The notes beneath the pieces are model-generated. The model did no database searches. It had not been told where the DNA came from and saw nothing but the letters and a program-made list of their open reading frames with translations. A DNA stretch of 64,000 bases from Sphingobacteriaceae bacterium (lineage in GTDB: Bacteria; Bacteroidota; Bacteroidia; Sphingobacteriales; Sphingobacteriaceae), in contig JACMJM010000044.1 in the NCBI GenBank assembly GCA_014380615.1, positions 62,001-126,000 on the forward strand. The letters are read 5' to 3'. Made by a program: the position numbers and the translations under genes. This document shows, one piece after another, positions 34,886 through 44,192 of this stretch (positions are counted from its first letter, which is position 1; the number at the start of each line of letters is the position of its first letter).

Positions 34886-35199
34886 GGGGTATTTTTTATG
34901 TACCTACCTTACATTTATAACCATGTAATCATCTGAGATTACACCAACTAAAAAAATATTAACCGCAATACGGCCTTACAATAGCTGTATTTATTAATTA
35001 TTCAATTGATAAATACAGAGAATGTGCAGTATTAAAGCAATAAAACTGTTTTTCGCTAACCAAGCACCAAAGACATTAAAATTTTAAGGGCAAAGCCAAC
35101 TAAAGAATAATTCAGAGATGAAGACGGAAGTTTTTCCGCTCATTCCACTTCCGTATAGGAGTATGAGTTTTACGTAGTACATATTAATTACAATCATAT

Positions 35200-37425
35200 A
35201 TGAAGAGATCGATACATGGATTTTTGTGTTTTCTGTCATTTACTATCTTGTTTTCTGCCTGTCAGAAAAAAGACTGGGATGAATATTATGGCCGACCAGC
35301 CTCTCTTGCTCCGCCGATTTATCAGCAACTGCAAGCAAAAGGAGGCTTTACTAATATTCTGGCCGTAATCGAAAAGGCGGGATATAAGGATATTTTGGGT
35401 AAAGCCGGATCCTGGACTTTTTTTGCTCCCAATGACGCTGCTTTTCAAAAATATTTTCAGGATAGAGGTATTTCAGGTGTAAATGAAATAACAGCTGAGG
35501 AGGCCGGAAGAATTACTCGTTATAGCCTTATTTTTAATCCTTATCGTAAAGATCAGTTGAGTAATTTACAGGCGGGAATCGCCCTTCCCGAATATGAAAA
35601 TGTTGCCTACAGAAGGCAAACAGCTTATTATGATTTCGTTGTTGACGAAAACGGAAAAAAGGTGGTAGGAAGTGGACAGCAGAGCGGCGTTGTTTATGAT
35701 CCTAAAATTGATAATAATAAATACCTCCCTTATTTTACAAGTGCTTTTATGGCCGATCAGGGGCTAACAGCTTCCGACTATACTACATTATATCCGGGAA
35801 AGACGTTTACCGGCTTTAACGTAGCCGACGCTGCGGTTGTTGAAGCCGACCTTCCTGCCGAAAACGGGATGATTCATGTGGTAGACAAGGTTCTTACTCC
35901 TCTCCTTAATGCCGAGCAGTATCTGGCTTCAAAGCCGGAATACAGCGTGTTCAAGTCTTTACTGGATCGACTGGCTACTTATACAGAAAATACTGCTTTA
36001 ACCAGAAGATATAATGTTCTTTCAGGTTCCAACGATAAAGTATATTTAAAAACTTACCCTGGCCTTTCCTTCGCTCCGAATAATGAAAATTTTATAAACG
36101 TTGGCGTTGTCGGGCAGTTTCAGTCGTGGTCAATGGCCGTGCCCACCAATCAAAAACTTCAGACTTTTATCGACGACCTTTTACAGTACTATGGCACGTT
36201 CGAAGCGGCTCCGCCTTCAGTACTTATAAACCTTATCAACTCGCACATGTGGCTTGGAACTGTGTGGCCCAGAGCAATAATTGATGCGCCAAATGCTCAG
36301 CTTCAGGTAGCTACCTTCGATGCTACAAACGTAATCGAAAATAAGGTTCTCAGCAATGCGAATTTTTATGGAATTAATGAAGTGCATGAAGCTGATGTTT
36401 TTAGAACTCTCTATCGCCATGCTTACCTCAACCCTGCTTATTCTTTGATGACACAAGCATTGAACGGAACCGATGCCCGGATCTCATTAATGAGTCCGAA
36501 TCTTAAACAGACATTAATATTATTTAATAATACAGACTTGAAGGCTGCTGGTTACGATTATGATGCTGACAGGCCGGGTTGGTTCTTTCAACCAACTCCT
36601 GCGGCCGCAAAAGATTACCCCAATGGGCAGGCATTAATCAATCGTCTGGTTCAAACCTCCGTTTTACTTACCCCAAATGGCGAATTTAATAATGTTACTA
36701 CCGGCGAGGGTGTTGCTGAAACAGTTCATGGGGAATATGTAAAATACAAGGATGGCAAACTCTATGGTAGCGGTAATATCGTTGATAATACATTTGTTAC
36801 TGTGGGAGCCCCATTAGTATCCATCAATGGTGTTGCTTATCAGGGATCGGGTGTTCTGAAATATGCGGATAACACGCAATCACTGGGCTCTGCATTAGAG
36901 AAGCTGGCACTTTCAACAGATGTGAACGTTCGAACTAAGTTTAGCCACTTTTACGATTATTTGCGAAATTCACCAACCTTATGGAACAACACAACAAAGA
37001 AAATTTTTGGTGTTGATGATGGTGTTTTCTATACTGGGTTAATCCCAACCAATGCTGCTATCGAAATCGCGGTTAAGGCTGGAAAGCTTCCAGGCGATCT
37101 CATCACAGGTATCCCGAGATTCACTCAGGCCTCTCAGAGTGCCGCGGAAAAGGATGCCGTAATCAAATTTATTAATTATGCTATAGTATCCAAAACTACT
37201 GTTGCGGTAGATGGGAAAAAGGCTGGGACCTATCAGACCTTATTAAAAACTGGTGCGGGAGATTCCAGGCTGGTTACGCTATCTTTCCCAACCAGCAGCA
37301 CCACCATGGAGGTGACAGATGATGCCGCCGTAGCACCTGTCACCACTACTACTAATTACACTTTTAGCAATAATTTGGCTAATAGGTCTTTGATCCACTC
37401 TATTAACCAAGTTCTTAAATTTTAA
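35200..37425 (+). CDS. Large fasciclin-domain lipoprotein, type A (module 2)
   Basis: This is the paralogue of 19137-21443. The lipobox LFSACQKK is followed by four apparent Fas1 domains (about 40-236, 240-410, 415-585 and 590-740). Boxes include SWTFFAPNDAAFQKYF, NGMIHVVDKVLTPL and NRSLIHSINQVLKF. Conserved N-terminal spacing (YYGRPASLAPPIYQQLQAKGGF against YDRPSNLADPIYQQLQARKNF in module 1) shows common descent. It is preceded by its own promoter region and opens module 2; susC follows after 11 bases. A role as surface accessory or ligand-presenting protein is inferred. Confidence 0.8.
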   Translation: MKRSIHGFLCFLSFTILFSACQKKDWDEYYGRPASLAPPIYQQLQAKGGFTNILAVIEKAGYKDILGKAGSWTFFAPNDAAFQKYFQDRGISGVNEITAEEAGRITRYSLIFNPYRKDQLSNLQAGIALPEYENVAYRRQTAYYDFVVDENGKKVVGSGQQSGVVYDPKIDNNKYLPYFTSAFMADQGLTASDYTTLYPGKTFTGFNVADAAVVEADLPAENGMIHVVDKVLTPLLNAEQYLASKPEYSVFKSLLDRLATYTENTALTRRYNVLSGSNDKVYLKTYPGLSFAPNNENFINVGVVGQFQSWSMAVPTNQKLQTFIDDLLQYYGTFEAAPPSVLINLINSHMWLGTVWPRAIIDAPNAQLQVATFDATNVIENKVLSNANFYGINEVHEADVFRTLYRHAYLNPAYSLMTQALNGTDARISLMSPNLKQTLILFNNTDLKAAGYDYDADRPGWFFQPTPAAAKDYPNGQALINRLVQTSVLLTPNGEFNNVTTGEGVAETVHGEYVKYKDGKLYGSGNIVDNTFVTVGAPLVSINGVAYQGSGVLKYADNTQSLGSALEKLALSTDVNVRTKFSHFYDYLRNSPTLWNNTTKKIFGVDDGVFYTGLIPTNAAIEIAVKAGKLPGDLITGIPRFTQASQSAAEKDAVIKFINYAIVSKTTVAVDGKKAGTYQTLLKTGAGDSRLVTLSFPTSSTTMEVTDDAAVAPVTTTTNYTFSNNLANRSLIHSINQVLKF

Positions 37426-37436
37426 ACCTGTAACGT

Positions 37437-40400
37437 ATGACGACATATTTAAAAATGCTTGCTTTCTTAATCTTTACTGTTATTGTAGGCAGTGAAGTTG
37501 CGTTAGCTCAAGGATCTCAGCGGATAATTGTGAAGGGGAAAATTATCGATAGTAAAGATAAGCAGCCCATTATCGGTGTATCTGTTGTCGAACTTGATAA
37601 AGACAAAAGAACGGTGAGAGGGGTAATGACCGATATTGACGGAAATTATGCGCTCCCGGTTTCCGATCCGAAGAATTCAATCCAGATTTCGTACATCGGT
37701 TACAAAAGTGTGGTACAACAACTCAACGACCGTACGGTAATTAATGTTTCATTAGTGTCAACCTCTAACGAACTCACCGCGATTGTAATTACCGGACAGC
37801 GAAGCGTAAACAACGGATCTGGTTTAAATATTGACGCTCGTAATTCCACAACCGCCACCACAACCATTAATGCTAAGGATTTAGAGGAGCTTTCTGCTCA
37901 ATCTATCGATCAGGCACTTCAGGGTCGTATGCCAGGTGTGGATTTTGGTGCTTCTTCAGGTGATCCCGGAGCTGGAATGTCTATCAGAATTCGTGGTACT
38001 TCTTCTATAAACGGGTCAGCAGAACCTTTGATCGTGTTGGATGGAATGCCTTACGAAACGCAGATTCCGTCTGATTTTAACTTCGGTACAGCAGATGAGC
38101 AGGGTTATGCCCAGCTCTTGAACATAGCACCTTCGGATATAAAAGATATCACAGTGCTGAAAGATGCCGCTTCAACAGCCGTATGGGGAGCCAGAGCCGC
38201 CAATGGCGTTTTGGTAATTAACACAAAAAGAGGTGTGTTAGGCAAGCCAAGCTTTACATATAATCTTCGTGCAACTGTTCAAAAGCAGCCGGAGGCGATT
38301 CCGCTTTTAACGGGAGATCAGTATTCAAACATGATTCCTGAAGCCTGGAACAACAGAGGTACTCCATTAAATATTGCTTTTAATCAGGAGTTTCTCTACG
38401 ATCCTCAGACTTTACAAACATTCTACAACTATAGCGGGAATAACAATTGGATCGACGCCATTACCCAATTGGGACATACCCAGGATCATAACGTATCTAT
38501 GCAGGGTGGGGGCGAAAAAGCGCGCTATTACGCATCTGTTGGATACTTAAATTCTCAGGGTACTACTATTGGTACCGATTTGAATAGGGTTACCACAAAA
38601 GTTAACCTTGATTATAACGTATCTAACCGTATCCGGTTCAGATCAGATTTCATGTATACGCATGTTAACAATACGCTGAACTATACAAACTCGTTGCGTG
38701 GAATAGCCTACACGAAAATGCCTAACATGTCTATTCTGGAGTTTGATGAGTTTGGTAACCAAACCCCTAATTATCACTCACCTTTAAGTAATATACAGGG
38801 ATCATATATCGAGAAAGACTCTCGATTTACATATAACCCGCTTGCAATGGCTAATGAAGGAAGTAGCAGGTTATATGGAGAGCGTATTACACCAAAGTTT
38901 CAACTGCAGTACGATGTTTTGCCTAACAACGTGTTTTTAACAACTTTTGATTTGCAGTTTGATATCAATAATACCAAAGCAAAGTCCTTCCTTCCTCAAG
39001 TTGCAACAGGCAGGCCGGTTACAGAAACTAATGTTAACAGAGCTTCGGATAATGACGGGGATTCTTTTTCGGTAAATACAAAATTAAACTTCATTTATCA
39101 GCCTTTGTTAAGCGAAAAGCATAAGTTGCAAAGTCTGCTTTCTTTCCAAACGGAAGACAATCAGGGTATCGGACAAAATATTTTAACAGCAAACACAGCA
39201 TCTTCGTTGTTGCAGGATCCTTCTAATCCGGGCCGTACACAAAATGGAGATTTGAAGCTGGAGGCATCCGGCGGGCAGCAACGAACTTTAGGAATTGTTA
39301 CCACCCACCAATATTCTCTTTTAGACAGATATATTATCAATGCAGGCGTTCGCCTGGATGGTAATTCAAGATTTGGTAAGGGGAATCGATATGGTTTATT
39401 TCCATCATTTTCAGGCCGCTGGAGAATTTCAGGAGAGCCTTTTATGAAAAACGCCAAGTTTGTTGACGACTTAAGTTTGAGGATTAGCTACGGGCAAAGC
39501 GGTAAGCAGCCTAGCAAAAATTACACGTTCTATAATACATATAAACCATCAGTATCTTACCTGGGTGTTTCCGGAATTATCCCCGATGCTATTGGGTTGG
39601 ATAACCTGAAATGGGAGACTAACACCGGAAGAAATATAGGTTTAACCGCATGGTTATGGAAAAGTAAAGTGAAGATGGATCTGGACTTTTACAGCAACAA
39701 GATCACCGATCTTTTATTCGAGGGCTTGCAAGTTCCAAACTATACAGGCTATTCGGCGATTGCGGTTAACGTAGGAACAATGACTAATAAGGGATTTGAA
39801 GTTTTGTTAAACACTATTCCTTATCGGTCTAGAAAGTTGTTAGTAACCTTCGACTTTAATATCGCCCAAAATATAAACGTAATCAATTCCGTTTCTGAGT
39901 ACTATCCGCGTACAGACGGAAAGGCTATTGGTAACGGGGTTTACAGAGCATATTTACAAGAGGGAAATCCTTTCGGTTCCTTTTACGGATTTAAGTTTAA
40001 CGGCGTGTACACCAATAAAGATGCTACCATTGCCAGAGATAAAAGTGGCAATCAAATTGTTGGTCCGAATGGGCAAATTGTTTATATGAAGTATAACTAC
40101 CCTGCTAATCAATATACATTTCAGGCTGGTGATGCGATGTACGAAGACGTGAATAAGGATGGAAATATAAATGAAGATGATATCGTGTATCTCGGTAACG
40201 GTAATCCATTATTTACTGGCGGTTTTGGTCCTTCGGTAACCATTAATGGTAATTTAAAACTGCAATCTTTTTTCAGCTTTAAAATGGGCCACGATCTAAT
40301 TAACCGAACGTTGATGAGTACTACCAATATGTATGGATACGGTAATCAAAGTACTATAGTATTATCAAGATGGCGAAATCCGGGCGACATAACAGATGTT

Positions 40401-40709
40401 CCTCGTGCGTTGTACGGAGATGGCTACAACTGGTTAGGCTCTGATAGATATGTATCTGACGCATCTTTTATCCGGTTGAAGTCTGTAACTGCCAGATATA
40501 ATTTGAGTAAAGCATTATCAACCAAACTTCACGTAAAAAACACCAGCGTATTCGTTACAGCTGAAAATCTTGTAACCTGGACAAAATATAAGGGAGTCGA
40601 TCCTGACGTTTCGGCACGGGGAGCCAACACTCCTTTCAGTTTCATCGTTGACGATGCGTTGACACCTCCGTCCAGAAATATATTATTAGGCTTATCAGTT
40701 GGATTTTAA
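37437..40709 (+). CDS. SusC/RagA-family TonB-dependent outer-membrane transporter, type A (module 2)
   Basis: This 1090-residue transporter is one residue different in length from the type A SusC of module 1 and has the same order of domains. These are a signal peptide, a regulatory-like Ig domain (GKIIDSKDKQPIIGVSV), a plug with ALQGRMPGVDFGASSGDPGA and AASTAVWGARAANGVLVINT, and a barrel ending in NILLGLSVGF. The MYEDVNKDGNINEDDIVYLG loop is also shared. Substitutions are spread along the length, so this is an old duplication with divergence rather than a recent copy. The partner SusD starts 12 bases later. Confidence 0.93.
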   Translation: MTTYLKMLAFLIFTVIVGSEVALAQGSQRIIVKGKIIDSKDKQPIIGVSVVELDKDKRTVRGVMTDIDGNYALPVSDPKNSIQISYIGYKSVVQQLNDRTVINVSLVSTSNELTAIVITGQRSVNNGSGLNIDARNSTTATTTINAKDLEELSAQSIDQALQGRMPGVDFGASSGDPGAGMSIRIRGTSSINGSAEPLIVLDGMPYETQIPSDFNFGTADEQGYAQLLNIAPSDIKDITVLKDAASTAVWGARAANGVLVINTKRGVLGKPSFTYNLRATVQKQPEAIPLLTGDQYSNMIPEAWNNRGTPLNIAFNQEFLYDPQTLQTFYNYSGNNNWIDAITQLGHTQDHNVSMQGGGEKARYYASVGYLNSQGTTIGTDLNRVTTKVNLDYNVSNRIRFRSDFMYTHVNNTLNYTNSLRGIAYTKMPNMSILEFDEFGNQTPNYHSPLSNIQGSYIEKDSRFTYNPLAMANEGSSRLYGERITPKFQLQYDVLPNNVFLTTFDLQFDINNTKAKSFLPQVATGRPVTETNVNRASDNDGDSFSVNTKLNFIYQPLLSEKHKLQSLLSFQTEDNQGIGQNILTANTASSLLQDPSNPGRTQNGDLKLEASGGQQRTLGIVTTHQYSLLDRYIINAGVRLDGNSRFGKGNRYGLFPSFSGRWRISGEPFMKNAKFVDDLSLRISYGQSGKQPSKNYTFYNTYKPSVSYLGVSGIIPDAIGLDNLKWETNTGRNIGLTAWLWKSKVKMDLDFYSNKITDLLFEGLQVPNYTGYSAIAVNVGTMTNKGFEVLLNTIPYRSRKLLVTFDFNIAQNINVINSVSEYYPRTDGKAIGNGVYRAYLQEGNPFGSFYGFKFNGVYTNKDATIARDKSGNQIVGPNGQIVYMKYNYPANQYTFQAGDAMYEDVNKDGNINEDDIVYLGNGNPLFTGGFGPSVTINGNLKLQSFFSFKMGHDLINRTLMSTTNMYGYGNQSTIVLSRWRNPGDITDVPRALYGDGYNWLGSDRYVSDASFIRLKSVTARYNLSKALSTKLHVKNTSVFVTAENLVTWTKYKGVDPDVSARGANTPFSFIVDDALTPPSRNILLGLSVGF

Positions 40710-40721
40710 TCGGTAATACAA

Positions 40722-42242
40722 ATGACTAAAAACATAAAATTTTCATTTCTAGCATTCATTCTGTTGCTATCAGCGACCTCCTGTAATAAGTGGTTGGAAC
40801 TAAAGCCTCAGGACGGGATTATTCGTGAGGATTTCTGGAAAACAAAGGAGCAGCTAAGGTCTGCTGTATTTGGTGCTTATTCTTCATTACTGGCAGTTCC
40901 TGAAAAGCGACCTGGCTTGATGCAAAACATGCTGGTTTGGGGCGAGTTAAGAGCCGATATGATGGGGATTGGTTCGTCCTTTACAAACAATGATATGGAT
41001 TACAAAAACAACGAGATCCTGCCTAATAGTGTTTACAGCAATTGGGCAACCTTGTATAATACCATAAATGTTTGTAATACCGTTATCGAATTCGGACCAA
41101 CAGTTCGCGATAACGATAAGACGATTTCAGAAGCTGAGGTGAATGAATATCTGGCGGAAGCCTATGGCCTAAGAGCGTATATGTATTTTTATTTACTTCG
41201 TCTTTGGGGCGAAGTGCCGCTTCAGTTAAAGGCGAGCTCAAGTGATTCGAAAATTGAACAGCTGGCTAAGAGTTCGAAAGAGGTGATTTATAATCAGATT
41301 GTTTCTGATTTGGATTTTGCCGCCAGGAATATTGCGGAAAATTACGGCAGTAACGACCAGAATAAGGGCCGTCTTACCGTTTATGGTATCTATGCCTTAC
41401 AGGCAGACGTGTACCTGTGGGGTGAGAATTACACCGAATGTATTGCCGCATGTAAGAGAATTGAAGACTCAGGAAAGTTCGGACTAATAGAAGGAACTGA
41501 TCCTGAACTTTGGTTTCGGGAATTGTACATTACTGGTAATTCCAACGAGAGTATCTTCGAGATCCAGTTCGACAGAGACTCGCAAAACCCCTGGTTTAGT
41601 TTGCTCGCTGCGATACCGAACAGATATGCTGCCACCTTTTACATGGATGACTTTTTCGGCATCACTGACCCCACAACTCCTACAATAAGAGATATCCGGA
41701 GCAATGGAGCTTCGTATAATCAGGCATTAAGCGGAATGCTATGGAAGCACGTGGGAACCAATTATGGCTCTAATACAGCTGTTCTTAACGGCAATTCAGA
41801 TCATAACTGGATTGTTTATCGCTACGCTGATATTTTGTTAATGAAAGCAGAGGCATTAGCATGGACTGGCGATGGAGTAAAGGCCCTGGAATTAGTAGAT
41901 ATTATTAGAAATAGATCCACTCCAATTTTTAATGGAACAGTTGAGACCGTAGATCCTGGTATACCATACCAGGTATCGGATTATATACTTAAAGAGCGTG
42001 CAAGAGAATTTGCTTTTGAAGGTAAGCGCTGGTTCGACTTATTGCGCCACGCTAAGCGGAAAGGCTACGAAAGAGGAGCCCAGGTAATTGTTGATGCTGT
42101 ATCGAAGGTTGCTCCTCCGGATAGGGCCGAAGTTATTCTGAACAAATTTAAAGATTACCGGAATCATTATCTTCCGATAGCAACGTCTGAGCTTTTGGCG
42201 GATAAGAACTTAGTACAAAATCCATATTATAAGACTAATTAA
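40722..42242 (+). CDS. SusD/RagB-family outer-membrane lipoprotein, type A (module 2)
   Basis: The lipobox LLSATSC is followed by NKWLELKPQDGI. The helical repeat region includes EAYGLRAYMYFYLLRLW. The C-terminus has REFAFEGKRWFDLLRHAKRKG and DYRNHYLPI, both SusD hallmarks also present in the module 1 type A protein. The 506-residue length agrees with its 509-residue paralogue. It lies between the type A SusC (12-base gap) and a type B fasciclin gene (10-base gap), repeating the module 1 spacing closely. It should cap the adjacent transporter and bind its oligosaccharide. Confidence 0.93.
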   Translation: MTKNIKFSFLAFILLLSATSCNKWLELKPQDGIIREDFWKTKEQLRSAVFGAYSSLLAVPEKRPGLMQNMLVWGELRADMMGIGSSFTNNDMDYKNNEILPNSVYSNWATLYNTINVCNTVIEFGPTVRDNDKTISEAEVNEYLAEAYGLRAYMYFYLLRLWGEVPLQLKASSSDSKIEQLAKSSKEVIYNQIVSDLDFAARNIAENYGSNDQNKGRLTVYGIYALQADVYLWGENYTECIAACKRIEDSGKFGLIEGTDPELWFRELYITGNSNESIFEIQFDRDSQNPWFSLLAAIPNRYAATFYMDDFFGITDPTTPTIRDIRSNGASYNQALSGMLWKHVGTNYGSNTAVLNGNSDHNWIVYRYADILLMKAEALAWTGDGVKALELVDIIRNRSTPIFNGTVETVDPGIPYQVSDYILKERAREFAFEGKRWFDLLRHAKRKGYERGAQVIVDAVSKVAPPDRAEVILNKFKDYRNHYLPIATSELLADKNLVQNPYYKTN

Positions 42243-42252
42243 ACTGTTAGAT

Positions 42253-44139
42253 ATGAAAAAGACACTACTACTGAACACGTTTTCAGTCCAGGCATGGTTT
42301 ATTTGCCTCACCATCTTAGCTCTTGCGGGTTGTAAGAAGGAGCCTGTGGTGAGCATAACCAGCAGTCAGGTAAATATCACTGGATATCTTGAGAAAAACC
42401 CTGAACAGTTTTCGGAGTGGAACAAGATTGTTGAAAGGACCGGAAACGCCGGCTTTTTGCAAGCGTATGGTAATTATACCATGTTTGTTCCGACTAACGA
42501 CGGGGTGAAAAAATACCTGACAGATATGGGAAAAACATCTATTGAGCAGCTGGATCTCGAAGAATTGAAATCGGTGGTTCGATTTCACTTAATTGAAGAT
42601 ACACTAAGCTCTCGCTCCTTTGGCGATGGAAAGCTTAATACCCTAACCATGCTCGGACAATACCTCATTACAGGTTCAGCAACGGCAGGTAATTTCACCA
42701 GTACTGTTATCAACCGTCAGGCTAACGTAACCTTATTCAACGTTCGCTTAGGCAATGGCTATGTTCATGTAATTGATAACGTTCTCCGCCCGGCGAAATT
42801 AACTCTGGCGCAAATGGTTGCGGCAAATCCGGATTACGATCTGTTTGAAGAGGCACTGATAAGAACAGGCCTATACGATTCTTTGAATCTACTACCGGCT
42901 AATAACCCAAAGACAGATCAGCGTTTTCTAACCGTAATTGCCGAATCTGATGCTACTCTTGGGCTTGTCGGTGTTTCAAATATTGATCAATATATTGCTA
43001 AATATAATTCGGGACCTTCTGATCTGAAAAGTGCTGAAAACGGCTTTCATAAATATGTAGCTTACCATATTTTATACGATGCAAAATATCGCGCAGATTT
43101 AGCATCTTCCCAAGCTCATCCAACTCTAACCTATCCGGAGATATTGACTGCAAAGTTCAGGAATCAAAACGTGATATTGGAAGATATGGAGTTTAACGGC
43201 ACATACGAGCCGGGAGTAATGCTGAATAAAGAGAAAAGCGATAACTCTGCTATAAATGGTGTATTACATGAGTCTGCGCCATACAGCTACAATTATACAT
43301 ACAAAAATGCCCAGGGTGCAACGGTTATAGCTACAGGAACTACAACAGGGCATTTTGCGATAAAGACCCGAGTGCCATTTCCAGTATATTGGGACGTAGC
43401 TGATATGCCTGAAACTCGTGCTTCAGGGTTTTTCAGAACCGGAACAAGTGCGCAGCCACCTAACTTATTCACTAAACCCGCTGTCGATTCTCCCAGCCCT
43501 GTAAAGGGTTGGAACTGGCCTAAAAGGGGAGATGGCTTTTACTATAACAACGGTGCTGGTGGTGGCCAAAGTGCTGGAGCTGCCTGGGTGTTTAGAGATT
43601 ATTTGAATCTTTTCTTAGGTAATTCAGCCGGTAATGCTCGCCAGGAGTGGATCGAAATGAAAACTCCGGTTATTGTACGTGGGGAATACCGCGTATGGAT
43701 TTGCTACAGACGTAAAAATCAATCGGGTAACTGGCCGCAATCTGACGGAACTACAGCGCAGGTGAGAATTGACGGGGGGCCTCCATCACCTAAAGTATTC
43801 GCCTTTGCCGAACCGATACCATTTGGTAACACAGCAGAATTAGAGGCTTTGGGCTGGAAGTATTATACGTCAAATGGAAATGCCGCAAATCCATGGGATA
43901 AGGTTACTTTATCTCCTGCGGGAGCTTACAATTCGCCTTGGGTAGCTAAAAACGTTGGATTAATGAAAATTAATACCACAGGCACCCATACCTTAAGGAT
44001 GGAAGCATTAAGAAACAGTCAGAATGCCAATAACCTTGATATGATTCATTTTATTCCAAAAGATTGGCAGTCGCAAATTCTTCCACGCTTTATGCCGGAC
44101 GGAACTGAAGACTATACAAATTATCCGGGTACACATTAG
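42253..44139 (+). CDS. Fasciclin lipoprotein with C-terminal beta-sandwich, type B (module 2)
   Basis: This is the paralogue of 26284-28098. The signal ends in LALAGCKKEPV. Two Fas1 domains (about 37-183 and 187-345) show YTMFVPTNDGVKKYL and NGYVHVIDNVLRPAK. The C-terminal region (about 370-628) is beta-rich, with NTTGTHTLRMEALRN and LDMIHFIPKD, a strong resemblance to the last two strands of golvesin/CBM-like jelly rolls. A Gly/Tyr-rich stretch (GDGFYYNNGAGGGQSAGAA) and WVFRDYLNLFLG are absent from the shorter module 1 protein. Surface glycan binding is inferred from position and fold-like motifs. Confidence 0.75.
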   Translation: MKKTLLLNTFSVQAWFICLTILALAGCKKEPVVSITSSQVNITGYLEKNPEQFSEWNKIVERTGNAGFLQAYGNYTMFVPTNDGVKKYLTDMGKTSIEQLDLEELKSVVRFHLIEDTLSSRSFGDGKLNTLTMLGQYLITGSATAGNFTSTVINRQANVTLFNVRLGNGYVHVIDNVLRPAKLTLAQMVAANPDYDLFEEALIRTGLYDSLNLLPANNPKTDQRFLTVIAESDATLGLVGVSNIDQYIAKYNSGPSDLKSAENGFHKYVAYHILYDAKYRADLASSQAHPTLTYPEILTAKFRNQNVILEDMEFNGTYEPGVMLNKEKSDNSAINGVLHESAPYSYNYTYKNAQGATVIATGTTTGHFAIKTRVPFPVYWDVADMPETRASGFFRTGTSAQPPNLFTKPAVDSPSPVKGWNWPKRGDGFYYNNGAGGGQSAGAAWVFRDYLNLFLGNSAGNARQEWIEMKTPVIVRGEYRVWICYRRKNQSGNWPQSDGTTAQVRIDGGPPSPKVFAFAEPIPFGNTAELEALGWKYYTSNGNAANPWDKVTLSPAGAYNSPWVAKNVGLMKINTTGTHTLRMEALRNSQNANNLDMIHFIPKDWQSQILPRFMPDGTEDYTNYPGTH

Positions 44140-44147
44140 TAGGCATT

Positions 44148-44172
44148 AACCTGCAGGAATATCCTGCAGGTT
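44148..44172 (+). terminator. Perfect intercistronic hairpin between type B and C fasciclin genes (module 2)
   Basis: AACCTGCAGG-AATAT-CCTGCAGGTT is a perfect 10-base-pair stem with a five-base loop, followed by GAATTTTT. It may attenuate transcription or stabilise the upstream mRNA. Module 1 has no equivalent. Confidence 0.5.
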
Positions 44173-44192
44173 GAATTTTTATAATCGCTAAC

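Larger units (their letters stand above)
34591..35199 (+). other. 609-base non-coding region between the two modules
   Basis: It holds a terminator (34612-34657), then AT-rich sequence with a short GGATT-TT-AATCC palindrome before a T7 run (about 34790-34808). The CAGG-N6-CAGG element follows (34867-34885), with TACATTTA (34910-34917) near the -7 consensus. A long leader runs to the start at 35200. No open reading frame with coding character was seen. Confidence 0.5.
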